From the NCBI GenBank assembly GCA_024529925.1, contig JAFEUB010000968.1, positions 1,207,501 to 1,271,500 on the forward strand: DNA of 64,000 nt, written 5' to 3'. The position numbers and the translations under genes were made by a program. Of this stretch, positions 33,487 to 45,922 are shown piece by piece. The DNA comes from Ophthalmolycus amberensis. Taxonomy: Eukaryota > Chordata > Actinopteri > Perciformes > Zoarcidae. Position 1 is the stretch's first letter; every line of letters begins with the position of its first letter. Below the pieces are notes generated by a model. That model searched no databases, was not told the DNA's origin, and saw only the letters and a program-made list of their open reading frames with translations.

Positions 33487-33538
33487 TTACACAACCTTGG
33501 TCCTTTTAGAAACATGTTTTTAACTTCCTGCATTACTG

Positions 33539-33540
<2 letters not shown>

Positions 33541-33574
<34 letters not shown>
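33541..33574. repeat. (AC)17 microsatellite
   Basis: Uninterrupted AC run, about 50 bp past the 3' end of LINE copy 2. Confidence 0.95.
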
Positions 33575-33576
<2 letters not shown>

Positions 33577-35027
33577 GCTTTCATGTGATTTTGCAGGTTA
33601 CAATGGTGCATGAAAAGGCATATGAAGAGAACACGTTTGACACAGAATGTCATATTTCTTGAAAGATGTCCTTGTGAATATTCCAGAAGTGCTAAAGTGC
33701 ATTTCTTTAAAAGTTACATTCCTTTCACGACGTTAATTGAAATTCCACGAGGTCACCGCTAGATTTGAAATGATTTGTTTACAACAGCTTCAGGCAAAAG
33801 ATTTAGTTAATTACAGCCTTGCCCCGGCCTCACTGGGAGACATTCTGAAATAGGTTAAATGGAAAATGAACAAAGGGGACACGGCAGTTCAGCCGCTTAA
33901 AGTCAACATTTTCATTCAGTGCGGTTTCATACCACTCATCTTCGAAGTCTGTGATGAGTTTGAAAGGCCTGTGAAGGCTGCACGTGTGTGTATGTCGACT
34001 GCTTTTTGCTCTCCGAGTCTGCATGAATGTTAGAAATATCATCAAACCATTCATCAAAAAAAAAACAATTATCTTCCAATTTGACTAATTCATCAACTAC
34101 GCAGCCTATTCACTTTGATTCAGATGCACTTGGCTTGAGGGTATTTGGTGATGCTGAGCACAAGATTAATTAATAAGATATCACACCCTTGCCATTTTAG
34201 ACAATTTACAAAAAAGATTCTATCTGCTATGAATCCAACATCAACATGTGCACATATTTAATGAGTCTACTAATTAACCGAGATGATAGCATACACCATA
34301 TTGTGGCTGTACCATGTTTTGCCCAGCAGTGCACACTTATTTGTTCCAGTTCTTATTTATGTATTCAGCTGTGCACATATTTTCTCCCAGGAGAGCCGTG
34401 TGAAACCTTTGCTGGATCCCTATCTCGCTTCCTCCCAGAGGATACGGAAGGCTTCTAATGTTTTGAAGTTTTTATCTGATAAAGAAATTGGATTTTAGGC
34501 TGTGTTTCTTAACACCATCATAGTTTAACTCAAATTGCAAGTGTTAAAATCGATTAAAAAATCAAATGAAAAAAATGCTGATAAAGGAGCAGTTACCTAG
34601 AGTGCTTTTGAGACTAGAAAATGCATATTTCAAAAGATGCATCTGTAGGGATAAAAAAAAAGGATACTTCTTTTCAAAATATACAATTTAAGGACAGGGT
34701 AAACATCTTAAAATATATTCGTCATAGATGAACCCCGAATTGAAGATTTTGGGCAAATATTGATCTATCGATTGGCTCAAACTAAATGGAATAAATAATC
34801 TGCATGTAACAAGCTTGTATGCTTAATTTTCTTGAAACAAACATGACGATTTTGATGTGTATTAAAAAAACTAAAAAAGATTGAAGCCGCAGCCGCATTT
34901 CAAGTGGCTTGCATAGCAAACACTTTTTTTATATTGTCATATTGACCCCAATCCAATTACTTACATTTCATAAGACACCACAGAGGTTGCAAATGTCATC
35001 ACCATTTCCATACCTGAAATGTCACCC

Positions 35028-35078
<51 letters not shown>

Positions 35079-36950
35079 GAAATTCTGAGGGAGAAATGGA
35101 GGGAGCCTGAGAGACAGAAGCCGAGCGGAAGAAAAGCATGATTTGATATGCGCATGCGGCTTTGCTGCCACCGTTGCAACAATTCGCCACATTGTGACGG
35201 TTGCAGCAGAAGTTGCAGCCTGTTACCCTGCAGACGGTGACAGGAGACGAAGTGGAGGAGGAGGAAAGATTACTTAAACTTTCTGAGCTCATTCATTTCT
35301 TGCCATTTCTTCTTCTCGTGTATGTGTCAGCGTCGAACTTTCAACTGTGCTTTGCATTGGAATACTAGCATGTCTGCAGAGGCTTATGTGGCTGGAGAAA
35401 AGGGCCATATGTCCGATTTGTTGAGAAATTCAAATAGATCTGGTGTTGAGCCCAGTGACCGCTATGGAGAAACAGACGACCGACGAGAACTTTGTTGGTG
35501 CATTCATTAAAATGCTGGTGTCATCTTCCTATCCATGGAAAAATATAAACATAAAAATGTCTGTAAACGTGTTGACAAGCTTGGTTGAGATTGATAACTT
35601 ACAGAAATCACAACTCTTTGGAATATTTGGTTGGATGTATACCTCTAATATATTCTACTAATACGTATACTTCTTAGCTGCTAGTCAGTTGCGCTTTTTA
35701 GAGCTGTAGAAAGTTCTGAAGGTTGCGCAATGCAGGTTTTGTCAGGTGAGGGTATGACTGCTTTATTGGGCACTGCAAATTGTAGGCAGCAAGACTAGAG
35801 AAGAGAAGTTGTTTGGGAAAATGAAGGAGAAGATGGAGTTAAAATGATTAAAGTCAGAGGGGATGATCAGGCATAAATCAATGGCTTGGTTTGAAACGGT
35901 TTTGTGAGTAAATTGTCAGGATTGAACGTTTAAGTGTGAGCTGATATGATTATAAATGATTATTTTATCTAAATTCGACAGACGATAAAACATTCATGTT
36001 TTCCAAAATGAAGGGTCTAAAGAGGTTGAGAGGGCGATTCTAGAGTGAGAAAGGTATTTAACCGTAATGGGGCAAAGGTTTTTAGGGTCATCAGGGTTTG
36101 AGGACTTTGACAGATTCTGAAGATTCTGATATAATGTGAAAGGTTCAAAAACGGGAAGGAGGGCTTTCGCTCAGAGACGTGGACATAGCAGATTCAAGAT
36201 GGAGGTTAAAAGGTCTGTAGGGAGGAAGGAGCAGGTCAATGGGAGGAGCAAAGAGCTCTTTCTTTCTCAGTGGGTGAATTGCCTTTTGCTTCAGAGGTCT
36301 ATTAAATCTTGCTATCATCTCTAAACTACTAATCCTGCAAAGCGACTGGAACCTTTCAATCACTCCATATCTGCACCATCTCTCTGCAACAGCCCGATGA
36401 TGGGAGTCTGCTTGGAGGGATTTCTGTTTTGCAGGAAGGTTGTTATTTTTGTTGAGCCACGGAGCTTGTTATGACATCAGAATAGCAAATTCAATTTATA
36501 AGCGAGGATTTGTAAAAGCCAATGATGTAATATTCCATTTCTTTATAGTATTCATGATGCACAAAAAGGCAAAATACAACAGCAGGCGATAGGTCAGATA
36601 TCCTCATTTGTTAATACATAATACAGGTCTTCTCTCTCCAAACAGTGTCCGCCTACCTCTCTCTGTTTGAAGAAGACTAAGTGTCTATCGAGTATTTAGT
36701 CCAAAATCTAGATGAAAGTCGATGAAAGGTCAGTGTCAAAGTTTTTTAGAATTATGCCTTTCAGGATTTAAAGTGTCTGTATCAAATGTCAAGGCCATCA
36801 GTCCTCTAGATATCTCAATAATAAACTAAAATGATAACCGGTTGGTGCCGAATAGAGTAAAAGTCAGAGGATCGTCAAACGTCTCTCGGGTTCATCCTCT
36901 TGAAACCACGAACAAATATACATAATTGAATGGCAAGTCATTATCAAGAT
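33575..36950. other. Noncoding stretch with a long GT microsatellite
   Basis: No gene recognised. A (GT)21 run lies at 35031-35072; the long minus-strand histidine/threonine frame over it is an artefact of the dinucleotide repeat. Confidence 0.55.
35031..35072. repeat. (GT)21 microsatellite
   Basis: Perfect GT run. Confidence 0.95.
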
Positions 36951-36954
36951 ATTC

Positions 36955-37030
36955 CTTCTGGACCAAAGTGGTGACCCGACTGTCTGACAGATTGGCCGAC
37001 TGACATGGCCATCCCGAGAGCACCAGTCGA
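36955..37030. repeat. Fragment of a teleost interspersed repeat
   Basis: GGACCAAAGTGGTGACCCGAC, the GACTGACATGGCCATCCC stretch and GAGAGCACCAG resemble the end of the repeat at 51640-51965 (GGACCGAAGGGGGTGGGCC, GACATTGCCCCAGAGCCA). Both look like decayed members of one family common in fish; class not assigned. Confidence 0.5.
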
Positions 37031-38224
37031 AAAGCAAAGGTGTTTACCTCACAAACCTATGTGTTTGAACTCAGCAGCTGCTCTTCCTTTAGTGGAGATA
37101 AATTGAGCTATCCTCCGATGACAATTAGTCAAATCTGGTAGCACTTCACTGATGCAAGAGGCTTATGCTAAGAGACCGCAAGCAATGTGATGGACAGTTT
37201 AATTGTGCATACATCATCCATAAGGCCCACATTTCTGTAAGGAAATGGACCCCAACTGAAGTCCTTTTAATATCCTCCCTGACAATAATTACTGGCCATT
37301 TCCTGAGCTGCGGAGGAGAGGGAGGAGTATGCCGAGTGTGTCTCTGCCACAAGGTATAGGGCTAATTGCAGCTTCCCTTTGGTGGAGAGCTCCTCTTGGA
37401 AATGTAACACAGCAGGCAGGCAGATGGAATTAATGTAAATAGTTCATTTAGAGAGTTTATAATTGTTGCCATGAACAACCCTAACTCTTTTCTGGAAAAA
37501 AAAATAAAAAAAATATTGTTCCATCGCAGAGTGGTCATTTTTGCTGACAAATTAACCAATTTATCCGCAGCTATAACCCATCCACTTTGGCAATTGGCTG
37601 CCTTAAAAGCAAATCTGCTTTTGTTTTTTACCATATTTCCGTAAAAGTGCAAGAATTGTTCTAATGGCTTTTGGGTTGATTGTATTTCATGTGCTCAATG
37701 GGCCACATTGCAGAGCTCTACTGGCAACAAATTGACCATTATGTGCAGTGGTTTGGCAGAGCCACAATTGCTTATGCTGAAGAGAACACAGGGCAACATT
37801 GAACAACCTTTTATACTTACACTGATTGCTGTCCTGACCTCAGAATAAATGTTCAAGAACAGAACTCCGATGAAGGCAGATGCACTGTTCTAAAAGTACA
37901 AATGCAAACTTGTACAGACCTAAAGAAAAAATAATTGGAAAACAACACATGGCATGGACAGTTTTGTTACATAATCCTTCAAAGAACACTAGACCTTAAT
38001 ATATTTGGTTCTTTGCTGAGCACATGCATGATTCACTCATTCATGACATGTGCTGCTCAATATTGTGAGGACAAGACATCATTTTTTATATTTATTTCAA
38101 CTGTAATGCCTGTAGTACCTTTTGTTTGAAATGATTTAATCTTAGTTTCCCATGCAGGAAATGACCGGCACATTGTTTTACAGTATTTTACCGTTTCCAT
38201 TCAGGCTGCGAATCTCATTTCAAT

Positions 38225-38244
38225 GGGTTGGGTTGGGTTGGGTT
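38225..38244. repeat. (GGGTT)4 pentamer repeat
   Basis: Four perfect GGGTT units; not the vertebrate telomere hexamer. Confidence 0.85.
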
Positions 38245-38820
38245 GCGTAACTAATTGGTCATATGTGCGGTTGGCCGGGTGGGTACACTTTAGGGCACCA
38301 CTGTGCCAGAGTGGGTCTTGAAAATCAAAAGCCGTGCAGGACTCTGCCCCAGCATTCCTGATAGAACGTTATGGAATATAATGTCCTAATGTAATATCAA
38401 ACCTGAGAGATTGGAAAGTACGCTACAGTATTCACAAGATAAATGTTTGCAAGCAAATGTTATTCTGCTCTCTATAGAGATTCATCAGAACACACAATGC
38501 AGATGCCGTGGAACAGTTTTGCCTGGAGTGCAGAAAGTAATACAGAGATTAGCCTTAATTACAATTCATGTCTCATAACCTCCTAGTTTCCAATTTCCAG
38601 GCTTCAAGTGTTTGATGTTTCATGCCTAACTTGTTACGCACGTCACCCAACCTGAATAATCAAGTCTGATAGAAATCAAAAACAAGAACAACATCTGCAC
38701 GTTCGAATAACTTTGCCATGTTAACGAGAGACAGAACTTACATGGTTTTGTGGACACCCACCTGAGCTTTGTGTTGGTGTGCATGCATGTGAGTGATTGT
38801 GTTCGAGTGATGGATCCGGT

Positions 38821-38834
38821 GGGGGGGGGGGGGG
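38821..38834. repeat. G14 homopolymer
   Basis: Fourteen consecutive G bases on the plus strand, an unusually long G run. Confidence 0.95.
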
Positions 38835-39041
38835 TGTTCATGAATTAAGTCACCTTTTTAGTATGCTTTTGCAGATCCACAACTTACTTCACAATGTGCT
38901 CGCAGTCGGCTCATTAGAAATGCACAGCCATCCCGTTACCTAATTAGTTCACTAAGTCCCATCATAAAGAGCTATCGATCCTCATCCCTGCTGGGAATGA
39001 ATCAGGGAATTTGAATAACGCTCTGTTTCCTCATGAGCTAC

Positions 39042-39077
39042 TCACACACACACACGCGCACACACACACACACACAA
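39042..39077. repeat. Imperfect (CA)n microsatellite
   Basis: CA run broken by a CGCG word near its middle. Confidence 0.9.
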
Positions 39078-39210
39078 ATTCGATCGCAGTGTCATATCGT
39101 CAGGATTTTACTTTCCCCCTCACTCGCATACAAACCTAGATGAGATATGAATATTGTCTCCTGAAAGCTCCTCGGTGCACACAATCTGATTTCACAGCTT
39201 GGTAACAATG

Positions 39211-39225
39211 GTGTGTGTGTGTGTG
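39211..39225. repeat. Short (GT)n tract
   Basis: GT dinucleotides running into GCGCGG. Confidence 0.85.
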
Positions 39226-39269
39226 CGCGGTGGAGGGAGGGGTGTGTTCATTATTTTCTACCTGTGTGA

Positions 39270-39500
39270 TCCCATTGGTTGTGAGTGTGATCAAAGGGAG
39301 ACGGGCTCATCTCTGTGCAGAGGAGAGAAAATGGTGGAGAGGCTGATCAGCGAGCCTGCACTGTAATCTTCTGTGAATGCAGCCTCAGCACCATCCCTCT
39401 CTTTAAGTCTCTCTCTCTTTCCCTTCGTCTCCCCATTGGGGCTGCTCGCTTACCCAATGGTCATGTGGCAGAGAGCGGAGGAGGAGAGGGAGCAGGATAA
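39270..39500. promoter_or_regulatory. Possible promoter: three CCAAT boxes in GC-rich DNA
   Basis: CCATTGG at 39272-39278 is a CCAAT box on the minus strand. At 39433-39460, CCATTGGG and CCCAATGG form a perfect 8-bp inverted repeat with a 12-base spacer, giving CCAAT boxes on both strands. An E-box-like CATGTG follows at once. The flanks are purine/pyrimidine-rich and richer in GC than most of the window. Clustered CCAAT boxes (NF-Y sites) are typical of vertebrate promoters and enhancers. No TATA box, start site or linked exon could be established. Confidence 0.3.
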
Positions 39501-40016
39501 GTGAGAAGAGGGGATGTGTGGAGAGTGGGGGGACGCATCTTCCGCCACCACTCCTGCCAACGACACCTCCTTCGTTTCTATCGTAGAGCCCCTATCATCT
39601 GTTTATTGTTTGTTTATGTGCTTTCGCGGCTTTTATTGTTACCTCTCCTGTTGAAATACTCCTCTCTCTCCATCATACCGTCGCCCCCCCTCCCATTCTG
39701 CCTCCCTCCTTCCCCTCCTGCCACTGATTGCAGATTCCCGGCAAACAGGAAGTGAGTGCGGTAGATTGAAACAACAAGGAAAAGGCCTGCATTCAGCCCC
39801 TAATCTCTCCATCTTCCCCTGCCCAGTCTTCCTCCCTTGACTTTTTCTGGCTTCAGCGGATATATCTGTCGCTATTAAACATGGATGACTTGATTGACAA
39901 ATATGCTAATAGTGCTATATATATATATACTGTATTTATGAAGTATAATGTTGATGTTTATGTTGCCTCTATTTTTTTTACATTTTTGGCAAACTGGCAC
40001 CATTAAAAGTATGCTA
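39501..40016. other. Noncoding stretch, C/T-rich then AT-rich
   Basis: Pyrimidine-rich text from 39540 to 39850, with an open frame that is only low complexity. A short TA tract lies near 39918-39930. Confidence 0.5.
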
Positions 40017-40080
40017 ATTTAGCTATTAACAGTTCCTGTTTGGAATGTACCCGTGGATGTACAGACACCTACTGGATTAT
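40017..40080. repeat. Dispersed repeat, copy A
   Basis: Shares TTAGCTATTAACAG, the CTGTTTG core, GTACAGACA and GATTA in the same order and spacing with 62869-62930. The two are diverged copies of one interspersed repeat of unknown class. Confidence 0.55.
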
Positions 40081-41700
40081 GTTGTTGCAGAAAAAATTAA
40101 AAAAAATCGGATGATTCCCAGGCAAATTCTATGCTGCGGGAATTTATTTGCAACAGAGATCAGATATGATAATACTCTCAGGAAGTGTACGTCACACTGA
40201 ATCCAAACATATGCACAACCGCTCTTATTTGATTGGGTTATGACTCGGAGAAGGAGTGTGATCTGTGTGCGTCTCACCTTCTGTTGCAGCCTTCAACTGC
40301 CGGCTTTGTTAGTGCGACGGCCAAATCCCGACGACTAATTTCCAGTTGATTTCCAGTTGACGGACATGCCCCTGTCCCTTTCACCTCACTCATTAACTTT
40401 GTTTTCTGTGTCCCTCCTCGTCAACTTCCCTCTGCTGGCTTGGGGAACCACGATTCACAGTTTTGAAAACCGCTTCTCTAAAACAACATTTCCTGGCACC
40501 ACGAGAGATGGAGAGAAAAAACAGACATATGGTTGAGATCTCCGACAAGAAAAAAACCCCCCGCTGGAGAGCAACATAAACAAAAATCATGTGAATGCAG
40601 AAGCACTGGAGATGTGGAGTGCCGACTCAGCGCAGCCTTGTTTAATTACTGTTCACCTGGGCCAAAGGCCTAATGGAAGATTTGGCTGCGGGCCCAGACA
40701 AACAACGTTCCACTTGGCCTCAACTGCTAGAAAATCTTGGGCCTGACTCACGCGGCCTTGTTGTTGTCGTCGGTCCACAAACTGCAAAGACAGGCGACGA
40801 CAAGGGAATTCTCACTAACGACGTATGTGCACAGGTCCAGGAGCTAACCGCAATGGTGAAAATCTAAACTGGGAATGCCAAAGAAGACACGCGTGCCGAC
40901 AAAATGATGGAACGCACCACTGTAATAAGATGGCAGTCTATTTTCATAAAAAACACAGCATGCCTTGGGTCCATCTCTATGTGAACAGCACAACAATATG
41001 AGTAGATTAACAATAATTTCAATATGTTTCTTAAAAATTGTGTGCATGTGGCGCTAACACATTAGAAGTATTCAAGTAATATGTTCGTTATCATATATAA
41101 TCTCCGGGTATGATATTATCGATAGTGTCTACGTATGTAAGCACACAGGCCTCGGTGATTAGAAAGCTTCCAAGAGCTGGGTGTAATACATCGTCCACGT
41201 GACAGATATGGAACAGAGTCAGCAGTATAGTCTCTCATTTAGCCCCTGTCCTATTGATTTGTCCCACTAAAGTCCTGATTGAAATTACAGGGGAAGACAG
41301 CGCCAGTAAAATACTCAATAGCCGAGCTCCCATCAATTACACAGAGAGATTGCGGAGGGAAAATGGTGCCTGTGAGAGGACTGATAATTTTTCAGCGAAT
41401 TGACTGGAACTTGTCTGTTGGGATGGAAGGCCTTAATCTGAAGTGTTCGGTGCATGAGCACATTCAATAAGGCAAAGGAGAAGCCCACAAATGTAATACA
41501 TTCAATGTTGACAATGCTAAGCTATTTTGAGACCAGTACAAAAATGAACATGTGGGTGACGTGTGTCTCTGCTGAGGTTGAGATTACTCCACTATATCTT
41601 CTGTGTGAACCTTTGAAAGAAGGGGGCTTCATTCAGCTGCGAGTGTGACTACAAACAGAGTGGAAGGTAGTAGAGCCTGGATTAGAAGAGGGATTGCCTA
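40081..41700. other. Noncoding stretch, no gene recognised
   Basis: No coding, RNA or repeat signal that I can support. Confidence 0.45.
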
Positions 41701-41831
41701 TTGCTCCGACGGCTCATTATTCCGAAACGCCAGTAGTCTGACAAATGTCCCATTGGACTGAAAACCCATTTGTCCGACCGACCGCCATCCCGGGAACAAA
41801 CGTCCATTGTTCCCCGTGCCCATTGCTCCGA
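41701..41831. repeat. Periodic TCCGA array
   Basis: TCCGA or close variants occur at 41705, 41721, 41737 (TCTGA), 41757 (ACTGA), 41773 and 41827, mostly 16-20 bases apart or a multiple of that, often after CATT or TTG. Short non-repeating text lies between. This looks like a decayed short-period tandem array or a modular repeat. Confidence 0.5.
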
Positions 41832-42339
41832 AAATACACTCTCCATGGAACAAACAGAAGCATATGATCAATTGTTCGGCTACGTACAATGACGTCATCG
41901 GACGTTCCCGTTTTATTTTACTTCTGGTGCAGGCATGACCTGCCACTCTGCCTCTTATTATCCAACTCTAGCCAACTCTCCACCATCCAGACCCCATTTA
42001 TTGGGCTTCTGGTTCGACTTCGAACTAATGACATTTAGCAGTCAGCAAAAAAATAGTATCCTAAAGGGGTAAGCTATAGATGAACGGCTCCTGCTACACA
42101 TCAGCCTGTCAGCAGTGACGATGTGAGCATGTAACCAACAATTTTGTAAAAAAAAGTCATAGCAAGTATGAATCATGGAGATTTGAGACTTGACCTATGA
42201 ATATCTCTTGTGGGCTAGAAATTATGTGTGATGCATTGGCAGTCATTTCCGTCAACCGTTGGAGAAAAACAAGCCTTTTAAAACGGTGTCTGTTCCACTA
42301 AAGCAAGAGAAAAGTAAAACTTGTGGAACATGTCCAAAA

Positions 42340-42364
42340 GAGAGGGAGGGAGAGAGAGAGAGAT
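42340..42364. repeat. GA-rich tract
   Basis: GAGGGAGGG followed by a run of GA units. Confidence 0.8.
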
Positions 42365-44695
42365 GTTCCACTCTTGTCTTTCTCCCTTCATTTCTCTCGC
42401 TCCCTCACTCTTGTCACTCTGTTTCTGCCTCTTGCTGCATTTCGCTCTGCCTCACATCCCTTCATTTCTACATCCATACCCAACATTTCCATCTCTCATT
42501 TTTCAAGATTTTGCTGACTCACATTTCCACCTGTCGGACGAGAAAATTCCTCTGAAACTGCCAAAATTGTGTCAGAAAACACTTTCGTTTTATTTATATA
42601 TATATATATATAAAACTGCTTTTCTGCAACCAGTAGTTTAATTTGCAAGTGTGCTGGTATGGAGGGAAAATTCGGTAGGAGAGAGACTTTGACAGGACAC
42701 CGCTTTCATAGAAATGGATAACTGGGAATTGTTTTTCTTGTAAAAAGGACAAATGATGTAAAAGTTTTTGATAGAACTTTTATACTACCTGGAGCAACAG
42801 TGCTATATGTTCACAATGGCTGATGTAGATAGGATATATGATCAGGAAGTCCAAACTGGCCATTACTTCAGAGAGTTTGACAGAAAGTCAATTTAAATTT
42901 CCGGGTGGTTTTGAGAGTGAAGTGATGAGAGATGCTATACCCTTCCATTAAACAAATTATGCATATAAAAGATTACCAACATTGATGCAACTTAATCTGT
43001 ACAATACCACTGGCCTGTCAGCTGTTTGCCAAATGCCTTCTACTGGGCCAATTGTTGATGTTGAGCTGATTCATACACAATGCTACATAAATGTTTGGAT
43101 GCCATATTGCCACGGAATTATTCATCTTATCTGTTTTCTGCTAACACAGTCCATTCCGGCCTTGTTCCAATTGCCTTTGGCAGTGGGGCGCCACAGAAAA
43201 CCAGATTATCGAGTTCACGACACACTTTTGCCTGATGCCAATATGCAGTGAAAATCAAGTCCATCTTCAGATTGGAAATTCAGCGCCGTCGCCTCGATTT
43301 TTGCAGTTTGCAGGTCAGTTGATGGAGTGATGTAAATATTCCGTGGCACCCTGTTCACAACAAAAGGTGTACATACAGAAATTGCCATCACATGTAATTA
43401 TAATTATATTATTGTCTATATTATTATGGACTGGGTGTCTTTGCAGTGACACTGTCTGCTCTCTGTTTGGATGCAATCAATAGCCTCTTTGTTCTCTGAC
43501 TGTCCAAATTAGAACTCCTCTTCCTTTCATCTCTCTTGTACAATTAACAGTGTGTTCAACAGTGATCAACTGTCCCTTTTACTCTACGTTCAAGCGTAAA
43601 AGGATGCGTTGTTGGCATTATCTTCTCAACGGGTCATCTTCAAATACTGCAGGAAGTAAATGCACAAAATGGAGCAGCCATGGCGAGCTATCGGATGAAG
43701 AGTTGCAGGCGACTGGGCAACTTTTGAGCTCGGTAACCCACTATGCCCTGCTGTTGTGTGGAACACTATTTGCACATGACATGAATGAAAAACGCAGAAT
43801 ATTGACGTGTTGTTTGCACCATAAACAGATCCACCAGTTGTTCTTCTGCCTTGTTAACTCCTACCATAGTGCATCTCCGTTAGTGGCATTTTACATGCAT
43901 GCCATTATCTTTTATTTGTGAGCTGTTTTTATTGCGCTTTTTGCTTTGGGTGTGACCCAAGGTTGCAATGTCCTCATGCTCAAAGGAGGAGCGGAGCCAT
44001 TGTGAGCGGCTCCTATTGACTTCCATCCGGCGGGACCAAGGGTTAAGTGTGCTACTGTAGTGTTTGTAGGCTGGCAGGAAAGTGAGGGATGCGATGGGTG
44101 CTGTAAGTGCACGAGCTGCCAGATGGTGCTCACAGAAGCGTGATCATATGACATCTTTTCACCAAAGGGCTCCGGGGGGGGAATGGAGCGAGTGGGGAGA
44201 GAGGTGGAAGGAAGGGGTGCACAGAGACCCCCCCCCCTGTAAACTTTATTTTCTCATTTCTAGTCTTTCATTCATTCTCCAATCACGAGCAATCCTTTAT
44301 ATATTCATTGTATCGCATTGGAACACCATTTGATGCACTCGTGTTGGAAACGGTCGCAGCAACTCCCGTCTGATATTTGGCCTCCTGTCTCATGTCGGAA
44401 TCAAAACTAATTGACTTGGCTGGCGTCGTTTACATGTTGTTCTCAAGCTGTGCCAACAGGGCAAGTAAATCTCATCTAGTACACAATCGGTAAACACTTT
44501 GAAGCGTAAGCCATGGCTGCATGTTCTGCATGTTTGTGTGTTTATGCGTGTGTGTGGACATGGGCGACGAGCGTGCCTTAGCACATGTGAGTAAGCACCC
44601 CGAGTGGGATGTGCAAGCGTTGGTGCTGCTTTATTGGTGTGCTCATTTGAGCTTTGTGACCAGAGGCGCACCTGCCTGGGTGACTCACCACAATG

Positions 44696-44710
44696 AATAA
44701 TAATAATAAT
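44696..44710. repeat. (TAA)5 microsatellite
   Basis: Five trinucleotide units. Confidence 0.85.
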
Positions 44711-45471
44711 GCTGGCAGTTTACCATTAGGCGACTGTCGGGGACCAAGTAAGCGACAAAGGTGTAAAAAAACAACAACATTGTATTGATAAAGTTGCAAC
44801 ATTTGATGGTAGCTGTCAAAAGTGAATAAATCATAATATAACATAAGAAATTCGAAAAATTTGCTTCAGAATTTGGGCCCGCCGTCACTCACCGACTTCA
44901 GGACAGTTGCTGGAGTGGCTTGATTAGATCAAAGACAACAGTAAGTGTTACTTGCAAATTAAAGAACCACGTGACATAATGTTAACCGGCTTGTGTGCAC
45001 CCAAATAAGAACACGGACTCTCATAATTGGAATGTCTGTAATATATGCACACAAAATACTTTTTTTGGAAAAACTAGTGCAATGTCCATTCGGGACTTGG
45101 CAGTTCGGAGTATGTGCCCTTTTGGAACTGGCCCCCGGAAGTAATGCTCGCAGCTTTGTCGAGGACTGGAAGTGAAGAAGATTTAGTTTTGTAACGTCGG
45201 TATATAAAATAAAACTGCAGTCGGTGTGCTGCAGCCTCTAAAGCGCCGCTGCGGACAACATGCTGGACTCAGTCAGCAGAGCCCTGAAGCCCTGCCCTGG
45301 TAGCTGTCACACGTCCAAACTGCACCAAATTCCACACGGCAATCTCCAGCATTACACACCTGACGTGTGTGAAGGAGATCAGATGAACAGTTTTTTGAGA
45401 TATGCGTAGGACACACACACACATACAGACATAGATTATTTTACTTATTGTTACATATCTGGAAAATGTGA

Positions 45472-45922
<451 letters not shown>

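Larger units (their letters stand above)
28552..33488 (+). mobile_element. L2-clade LINE, copy 2, full length with open ORFs
   Basis: An autonomous non-LTR retrotransposon, about 4.9 kb. It shares its first base with copy 1 (CCTTGATGAGAGAGTGCAG) and runs through a 229-bp 5' UTR, ORF1 (28781-30271), a 69-nt spacer, ORF2 (30341-33289), a ~145-bp 3' UTR, a 3' hairpin (33434-33464) and two TTGCC units (33477-33486). Both frames are open and all endonuclease and RT active-site motifs are present, so it could still be mobile or be a very recent insertion. The one doubt is the ORF2 start, which lacks an AUG. No clear target-site duplication is visible. Confidence 0.95.
37031..39041. other. Noncoding stretch, no gene recognised
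   Basis: The stretch 37360-37660 is fairly complex and free of simple repeats, with homeodomain-like TAAT cores, and could be a conserved noncoding element. A (GGGTT)4 run lies at 38225-38244 and a G14 run at 38821-38834. Confidence 0.45.
41832..45471. other. Noncoding stretch with small simple repeats
   Basis: GA-rich tract at 42340-42364, short TA tract near 42597-42613, (TAA)5 at 44696-44710. The stretch 43000-43250 is complex and repeat-free and is a candidate conserved noncoding element. No gene recognised. Confidence 0.45.

Noticed and set aside
28551..33499. ACCTTG at both ends of copy 2 as a target-site duplication
   Set aside because: Five of the six bases at the 5' end belong to the element's shared start, and the 3' match is several bases past the tail.
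34961..35292. Minus-strand frames with a His-Thr run
   Set aside because: The run is the translated GT microsatellite; the flanks show no coding signal.
38225..38244. GGGTT run as interstitial telomere
   Set aside because: The unit is a pentamer, not TTAGGG.
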